Source: Candidatus Iainarchaeum sp.
Lineage (GTDB): Archaea > Iainarchaeota > Iainarchaeia > JAADDC01
DNA length: 10,124 nt
Direction of reading: 5' to 3'
Assembly (NCBI GenBank): GCA_015520865.1
Contig: WAPE01000059.1
Span: 1 to 10,124, forward strand
Below the pieces are notes generated by a model, which was not told where the DNA came from, did not search any database, and was given only the letters and a program-made list of their open reading frames with translations. Shown here in pieces: positions 7,037 through 10,124 of this stretch. The position numbers were made by a program, and so were the translations under genes. The stretch's first letter is position 1. Each line of letters begins with the position of its first letter.

Positions 7037-7040
7037 GTTC

Positions 7041-7349
7041 ATGAAGGCCCGGATAAAGCTCTGGTCGACGGACTACAAGGTATTAGACCAGACCGTCGGT
7101 ATGATCGTCGAGACAGCCAAAAGAATGGGTGTGAAGGTTTCTGGTCCCATTCCTCTACCCACGAAGAGGCTGAAAATTGCGGTAAGGTATTCTCCCGATG
7201 GTCAGGGATCAGAAACGTATCAACACTGGGAAATGAGAATCCACAAGAGGATACTCGAGATTCCCGCCGACGACAGGGTCATGAAGGCACTCCTGAGGAT
7301 ACCCATACCTGATAAGGTGAAGATCGAGATCAAGATGGTTGGAGAGTGA
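7041..7349 (+). CDS. rps10: 30S ribosomal protein S10
   Basis: This 102-residue S10 of the archaeal/eukaryotic S20e type is a small-subunit head protein. The sequence runs KARIKLWSTDYKVLDQTV, then VSGPIPLPTKRLKIAVR, a loop with SPDGQGSETYQHWEMRIHKR, and DKVKIEIKMVGE at the end, matching family layout and length. The ATG at 7041 is preferred because GAGGTGAT (7029-7036) lies four bases before it. GTG at 7032 and ATG at 7035 fall within that binding site. It is the last gene of the + strand translation operon, 34 bases downstream of EF-1alpha, the largest gap in the operon. It ends 21 bases from a convergent gene on the other strand. Confidence 0.95.
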   Translation: MKARIKLWSTDYKVLDQTVGMIVETAKRMGVKVSGPIPLPTKRLKIAVRYSPDGQGSETYQHWEMRIHKRILEIPADDRVMKALLRIPIPDKVKIEIKMVGE

Positions 7350-7351
7350 TC

Positions 7352-7381
7352 GGAGCTTAATTATACGTCACTAGAAGCTCC
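7352..7381. repeat. Inverted repeat between convergent gene ends
   Basis: GGAGCTT (7352-7358) and AAGCTCC (7375-7381) are exact inverted copies with a 16-base AT-rich centre (AATTATACGTCACTAG). The repeat fills the 21-base gap between S10 and the ThrRS editing-domain gene and runs into the latter's final codons. It could act as a bidirectional transcript end; no long T-run follows on either strand, so this is weak. Confidence 0.3.
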
Positions 7382-7775
7382 TACTCAGCTCCGCCAGCGG
7401 GTGTCCCTTCACGCTGATTCTGAACGCTTTGTACCAGCCGAAGGGGGCACGGTAGACCTCGAAACCCTCCTTCTCAAGTTCTTCTGCAAGCTTCCTTATG
7501 AGGATAAGTGCCTTGTGGGGCTTAGAAGGGTTTTGGGATAGGTGAACCCAAGGATAGACGACGATAGCTTTCGGTTTTACCCGGTTGAACTGCTCTTCGA
7601 CGTCGGCAATCACCTTCGGTATCTTAGATTCATCGTCTCCCTTTTCTACAGAAACCATAACGACAAGAGGCTCTTCTACCCTTACCCAGTCCTTTGTGGT
7701 TGGTTCGGCGGATCGGAGGGCCGGCGTCGTGGGTTTCCACTCTATATAGTCTGCGTGGAGCAGCAGAACCTTCAT
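7371..7775 (-). CDS. Free-standing threonyl-tRNA synthetase editing domain (archaeal N2-type)
   Basis: The whole 134-residue protein corresponds to the archaeal ThrRS N-terminal editing domain (DTD-like fold), which hydrolyses Ser wrongly attached to tRNA-Thr. It begins MKVLLLHADYIEW, as the full synthetase does, and contains VYPWVHLS, APFGWYKAF and GHPLAELSRSF. By alignment from memory to the Pyrococcus abyssi domain (H83, Y120, K121, E134), residues His78, Tyr115, Lys116 and Glu129 occupy the same places with a constant offset of five, so editing activity is expected. It stops exactly at the domain end, and what follows on that strand is the antisense of S10, so no catalytic or anticodon domain is attached. 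Separate editing proteins paired with an editing-less synthetase are known in some Crenarchaeota. A catalytic ThrRS must lie elsewhere. The gene appears leaderless. Confidence 0.9.
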   Translation of the reverse strand: MKVLLLHADYIEWKPTTPALRSAEPTTKDWVRVEEPLVVMVSVEKGDDESKIPKVIADVEEQFNRVKPKAIVVYPWVHLSQNPSKPHKALILIRKLAEELEKEGFEVYRAPFGWYKAFRISVKGHPLAELSRSF

Positions 7776-7777
7776 GG

Positions 7778-7784
7778 TTTTTAA
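7778..7784 (+). promoter_or_regulatory. TATA-like box for the pilin-like gene
   Basis: TTTTTAA is centred 27 bases upstream of the ATG at 7808, so transcription should start at or within a base or two of the start codon. No Shine-Dalgarno site is present. The box lies directly beside the start codon of the divergent ThrRS editing-domain gene. Confidence 0.5.
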
Positions 7785-7798
7785 CAGAAAGCTCCGTT

Positions 7799-7806
7799 AT
7801 TAAAAA
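7799..7806 (-). promoter_or_regulatory. TATA-like box for the ThrRS editing-domain gene
   Basis: On the - strand this reads TTTTTAAT, centred 27-28 bases before the ATG at 7775, again placing the transcript start at the start codon. It ends two bases from the start codon of the divergent pilin-like gene. Both boxes fit in the same 32-bp intergenic region, so the two transcription complexes would overlap. Confidence 0.5.
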
Positions 7807-7807
7807 C

Positions 7808-7990
7808 ATGAGGTCCCAGGGCGTTTTCGAGTATATTCTCCTGCTAGGAGGTGTAGTGCTCCTCGTTCTCATCGTTATCAGCTCCCTTACGTCAACCGCC
7901 ACCTTCACAGCGAAGCATCTCGGGAAAGAGGTAAACACGGCATACTACAAGATAAGAAACGCGATCGCGGAGATCAATCTTACTCCTTGA
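7808..7990 (+). CDS. Small class III signal peptide (type IV pilin-like) protein
   Basis: This 60-residue protein has the archaeal class III signal peptide: three leader residues (MRS), then QGVFEYILL, fitting the Q-x-x-x-E-x-x-x-L pattern (Gln4, Glu8, Leu12), followed at once by a hydrophobic helix to about residue 25. The remaining 35 residues are polar (KHLGKEVNTAYYKIRNAIAEINLTP). In methanococci such proteins are cut before the Gln by the EppA peptidase and assembled into pili; the same fate is inferred here. It is shorter than most pilins, so it may be a minor pilin or a membrane-anchored partner. Start at 7808 is supported by the motif beginning four residues in and by a TATA-like box 27 bases upstream, giving a leaderless mRNA. 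It overlaps the 3' end of the convergent methyltransferase gene by 11 bases. Confidence 0.8.
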   Translation: MRSQGVFEYILLLGGVVLLVLIVISSLTSTATFTAKHLGKEVNTAYYKIRNAIAEINLTP

Positions 7991-8816
7991 AGGCGATAAC
8001 ACCTTCCGTTCTTGGTTCACGGCGGACATACCTAAATCCCGCCTGAAGAAGCCTTCGAATTACACCCCTTTGAATGTCCTTGCCTCTTTTTCGCCCCGGG
8101 GAACCGGTATAATGATAGAGGGCTCCTCCTGGCTTCAAAACTCGAAAGAGCTCTCGGTAGAACTCCAATGAATAGAGCTCGCCGGCCAAAGAGAACCGTG
8201 GGGGATCGTGGAGGACCCTGTGAAAACTTTCGTCAGGAAGTTTCTTCGCGAAGTAAAAAGCGTTGGCATTTCGAACATCGGCCCTCCACATCTCACGACT
8301 CCAAGGGTTTATCCTAGCTAGTTTCAGAACGTTCGGATCTTTTTCTGTAGTTAAGACCTGTGCTCCACTTCGAAGAAGGAAAATAGTCGTGTATCCAAGG
8401 CCGCCACACGTATCCCAAGCTGCCATACCCCGCTTTACCGAAAGGGTCCTCACCTTTAGTCTGGCATCTGTGTAGGGATCCATGCCCTTGATCCTATGCA
8501 TATGGATACCGTCGATCTCGATCGTCGTTGGTTTTCCCCTCTCAGGCTGAACGAGCTGGTAAAAACGTCGGTCTCGGATAGCCACGTGACGGAGAAAGTA
8601 ACGGTCTTCCTTTTGGAGGAGTTCGTAAACCCTCCCGGTTCTCCGTGAAGCCCGCTTCAGCACGGAAATAGGCATACAGAAGACGCTCTCAACACAAATG
8701 ACACTACCCTTCTGGACGACCTCGTACTCGTCGTACGTAACACCGAGGTCAAAGGAGAGGCGAGTCTCTCCCTTAAGGATGGCTTCTATCTCCCAGGAAG
8801 AAAGAAGAAGGGGCAT
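7980..8816 (-). CDS. Predicted archaeal SAM-dependent methyltransferase (COG2521-like)
   Basis: This 278-residue protein has a Rossmann-type SAM-binding domain in its C-terminal half. Motif I is WDTCGGLGYTT (134-144), the acidic ribose-binding residue is Glu158 (LTTEKDPNVLKLA), and motif IV is HDPPRFSLAGELYS (203-216), followed by EFYRELFRVLKPGG. The DPPR motif with the preceding EIDGIHMHRIKGMDP (100-114) and the NPWSRE segment matches the archaeal family I know as COG2521. Its substrate is not established to my knowledge; a DPP-type motif is often seen in enzymes that methylate exocyclic or ring nitrogens of nucleobases, so RNA is a guess only. The N-terminal ~90 residues are a family-specific region. 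Its ATG follows the preceding stop directly (TAGATG), with GGTGAT just upstream, so it is co-transcribed with, and probably coupled to, the adenosine kinase-like gene. Confidence 0.85.
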   Translation of the reverse strand: MPLLLSSWEIEAILKGETRLSFDLGVTYDEYEVVQKGSVICVESVFCMPISVLKRASRRTGRVYELLQKEDRYFLRHVAIRDRRFYQLVQPERGKPTTIEIDGIHMHRIKGMDPYTDARLKVRTLSVKRGMAAWDTCGGLGYTTIFLLRSGAQVLTTEKDPNVLKLARINPWSREMWRADVRNANAFYFAKKLPDESFHRVLHDPPRFSLAGELYSLEFYRELFRVLKPGGALYHYTGSPGRKRGKDIQRGVIRRLLQAGFRYVRREPRTEGVIAFKE

Positions 8817-9308
8817 CTAATCACCGAAGTAGCCAAACTTCCTCACAAGCTCCTTTCTTTGCTTCTTTTCCTCTTCGCTCTCAACATGGTCAACTGCAGA
8901 CCCGTCCACTACTCCTAGGACTGCCCTGCCAAGGGTGGTCTCCGCCACTATCACCTGGAACGGGTTGGAGGTGGCTAGATAGACTGTAGCCACGGTCGGA
9001 AGGCTCTTTATGGCGTTCAGAACGTGGATGGGGAACGAACCTCGAAGAACAACAACAAAGACATGACCAGCACCGATTTTGAGGGCTATCTCCGCTGCTA
9101 TCTTCTTAAGCTCCTCATCCGTACCTGTAACACGAACGACTCGTGGCTTGGCCTCGTTCATGGCGGCACCAAACCTTGCGTTGGGGACCGAAGAGTAGAC
9201 TGTGTCGTAGAGGTCCTCGATTGTTTTTATCGTAAAGTTCCCCTGACCTATGATCACCTCATAATCGGGTGTTCCGAAGTCCAGAACCTCTATCTTCAGC
9301 TCCGCCAT
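8817..9308 (-). CDS. Adenosine-specific kinase family protein (PF04008/COG1839)
   Basis: This 163-residue protein matches the small archaeal/bacterial family named adenosine-specific kinase from the Pyrobaculum PAE2307 structure. Diagnostic segments are NFTIKTIEDLYDTVYSSVP (24-42), RFGAAMNEA (46-53), IGAGHVFVVVLRG-FPI-VLNAIKS-P (78-104), ATSNPFQVIVAET--GRAVLGVVDG (112-136) and a KFGYFGD end. Length is normal. The proposed reaction is phosphorylation of adenosine, but the family has no classical ribokinase or P-loop motif and its physiological role is uncertain. It lies 14 bases downstream of the phosphodiesterase gene, with AAGGTAGAT as a modest ribosome binding site, and abuts the methyltransferase. 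A link between nucleoside salvage and the neighbouring methyltransferase is possible but only suggested by position. Confidence 0.88.
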   Translation of the reverse strand: MAELKIEVLDFGTPDYEVIIGQGNFTIKTIEDLYDTVYSSVPNARFGAAMNEAKPRVVRVTGTDEELKKIAAEIALKIGAGHVFVVVLRGSFPIHVLNAIKSLPTVATVYLATSNPFQVIVAETTLGRAVLGVVDGSAVDHVESEEEKKQRKELVRKFGYFGD

Positions 9309-9322
9309 ATTATCTACCTTTC

Positions 9323-9970
9323 TCAGGAGAGTTTTTGCTCCTTTCTGTCGGAGGCATACTTCTTCAAGAGATCGATTCGATCGGTCATAAGGATGTCTAC
9401 GACGTCCATAAGGCTCCGAAAAACAGGTTCGTTGTTCTCCGTCCAGGAAATAATAGGCGTCTTTATCTTTTTTAGAAGTTCAAGGTAGTTCTTCGGCATG
9501 TGATGCTCCCAACCAAGGTTCACGAAGTCAGCATCCACCGATCGAGCCAGTAAATCCACCTGTTCCGGCGGAACAACCGTGGAAAGGATTATAGATGTGC
9601 GAAAACCTCTTTCCTTTAGGTCTTTTAAAACGAGGCCGTTGAATGATCCGATAATAACGTTATGTCCCTCTATGATTTCGATAAAACGTTCTGTAGGCTC
9701 CTCTTTGAGATCTACGTAAAACGTTACGTTGAATTTATCGAGGGCCTCTTCTAGGGAATTTAAACCCGCTCGCTTTAGCTCTTTAAAGGTATAATCGTAG
9801 ATGTTCTTTCCGTTTATCCACCGATCGTGATGGAGAACTGGTATTCCCTCGGAAGAAAAGTGGACATCCACCTCCACGACATCGGCGCCGGCCAAAATAG
9901 CCCTTTCGATCCCTTCAAGGGTATTCTGAAGGGGGCCGGCGCCGCCTCCCCTGTGGATAGCGAACAGCAT
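9323..9970 (-). CDS. Glycerophosphodiester phosphodiesterase (GDPD family)
   Basis: This 215-residue TIM-barrel enzyme would hydrolyse glycerophosphodiesters to glycerol phosphate and an alcohol. Catalytic motifs are visible: HRG at 6-8, NT at 16-17, EVD (Glu33, Asp35), the metal/acid-base pair in VLHHD (His48) and FYVDLKEE in mid-protein, with SWTENN and ILMTDRIDLL near the C-terminus as in the family. The usual PENT box reads PLQNT, with Gln in place of Glu; some families tolerate variation here, and the effect is unknown. There is no signal peptide or membrane segment, so it is cytoplasmic. Substrates may be archaeal lipid headgroup diesters (inference). The length is short but complete. 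It is the first gene of a three-gene operon and lacks a clear Shine-Dalgarno site; a TATA-like box 24 bases upstream suggests leaderless translation. Confidence 0.9.
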   Translation of the reverse strand: MLFAIHRGGGAGPLQNTLEGIERAILAGADVVEVDVHFSSEGIPVLHHDRWINGKNIYDYTFKELKRAGLNSLEEALDKFNVTFYVDLKEEPTERFIEIIEGHNVIIGSFNGLVLKDLKERGFRTSIILSTVVPPEQVDLLARSVDADFVNLGWEHHMPKNYLELLKKIKTPIISWTENNEPVFRSLMDVVDILMTDRIDLLKKYASDRKEQKLS

Positions 9971-9990
9971 CTTGGTAATTGAGGCCTAGT

Positions 9991-9997
9991 TATTAAA
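9991..9997 (-). promoter_or_regulatory. TATA-like box for the GDPD operon
   Basis: On the - strand the sequence reads CTTTAATAAC, centred about 24 bases before the ATG of the phosphodiesterase gene. Archaeal TATA boxes sit about 25 bases before the transcript start, so the mRNA would begin at or next to the start codon. No Shine-Dalgarno site is seen before this ATG, consistent with a leaderless first gene. Confidence 0.5.
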
Positions 9998-9998
9998 G

Positions 9999-10124
9999 TT
10001 ATAGGTGGGATAGCACGGCGTTCCAGAGACGGTTTACCTTTTCCACGATAGAAGCATCTGCAGGAACGGTTTCTACGATCTGTCCCTCTTTCTCGAGCTG
10101 CTCCATGAGTTTCTTCATCTCTGA
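9999..10124 (-). CDS. C-terminal end of an unrecognised protein (partial)
   Basis: An open frame enters from the right edge and ends at TAA (9999-10001), giving 41 residues that begin SEMKKLMEQLEKEGQ and end VNRLWNAVLSHL. The frame is open to the window edge and has the Lys/Glu-rich, amphipathic helical look of its neighbours, with codon use to match, so it is probably the tail of a longer gene rather than a separate 38-residue peptide from the ATG at 10116-10118. I do not recognise the family. It lies 28 bases upstream of the phosphodiesterase gene on the same strand; the TATA-like box directly after its stop suggests the two are separate transcripts. Confidence 0.55.
   Translation of the reverse strand, partial: SEMKKLMEQLEKEGQIVETVPADASIVEKVNRLWNAVLSHL

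Larger units (their letters stand above)
7773..7810. repeat. Imperfect palindrome spanning a divergent promoter
   Basis: From either end the strand reads CATG, then TTTTTAA (one extra G after CATG on the left), then a short purine-containing centre. The arms CATGGTTTTTAACAG and CATGTTTTTAATAACGG contain each gene's start codon and the other gene's TATA-like box. The symmetry may simply follow from two similar leaderless promoters back to back, or be a site for a dimeric regulator. Confidence 0.5.

Noticed and set aside
7694..7807. An upstream extension of the pilin-like protein
   Set aside because: It overlaps the ThrRS editing gene in antisense, and the class III motif must lie close to the N-terminus, which fits the ATG at 7808.
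9024..9488. A 154-codon + strand frame opposite the adenosine kinase-like and phosphodiesterase genes
   Set aside because: Both - strand genes have clear family motifs here; the + frame has no recognisable features.
1..10124. tRNA or rRNA genes, CRISPR arrays, insertion sequences, integrase attachment sites
   Set aside because: No cloverleaf-like conserved boxes, regularly spaced repeats, transposase motifs or terminal inverted repeats were seen; almost all bases are coding.

Overview
This window is archaeal. It holds the 3' half of the classical archaeal transcription-translation operon (RNA polymerase A'' split from A', L30e, archaeal NusA, S12, S7, EF-2, EF-1alpha, S10), all on the + strand, followed by a compact cluster of short accessory genes mostly on the - strand. 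The gene order is the one typical of Euryarchaeota. The proteins are rich in Lys/Glu and Arg is mostly encoded by AGG/AGA, which suggests a thermophile (inference). I cannot name the species; several core proteins look divergent enough for a deep or uncultured lineage.

Layout. 1-652 is the C-terminal part of RNAP A' (rpoA1), overlapping rpoA2 (649-1749) by ATGA. L30e (1754-2062), NusA (2059-2475, GTG start), S12 (2475-2906), S7 (2912-3520), EF-2 (3525-5714), EF-1alpha (5729-7006) and S10 (7041-7349) follow with overlaps or gaps of a few bases. Almost every internal gene has a GGAGGTGAT-like Shine-Dalgarno site with nearly constant spacing to the start, which fixes the starts of S7, EF-1alpha and S10. 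A perfect 9-bp inverted repeat spans the EF-1alpha stop codon, before the only sizeable gap in the operon.

Beyond S10 the direction changes. A free-standing archaeal threonyl-tRNA synthetase editing domain (7371-7775, -) converges on S10 across a small inverted repeat. It shares a 32-bp intergenic region with a divergently transcribed 60-residue class III signal peptide (pilin-like) protein (7808-7990, +). Each gene has a TATA-like box placed for leaderless transcription. Next, a three-gene - strand operon runs from a TATA-like box at 9991-9997: a glycerophosphodiester phosphodiesterase (9323-9970), an adenosine-specific kinase family protein (8817-9308) and a COG2521-type SAM methyltransferase (7980-8816). 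The end of an unrecognised - strand gene lies at 9999-10124. There are no tRNAs, rRNAs, CRISPR arrays or mobile elements, and no gene-free stretch above 40 bases.

Most worth checking: (i) nearly invariant motifs are altered in the S12 decoding loops, the RNAP bridge helix and trigger loop, and the second NusA KH domain, while EF-2, EF-1alpha, S7 and S10 look ordinary; (ii) the ThrRS editing activity is encoded as a separate protein with all four expected active-site residues; (iii) the overlapping, nearly palindromic divergent promoter linking that proofreading gene to a pilin-like gene.
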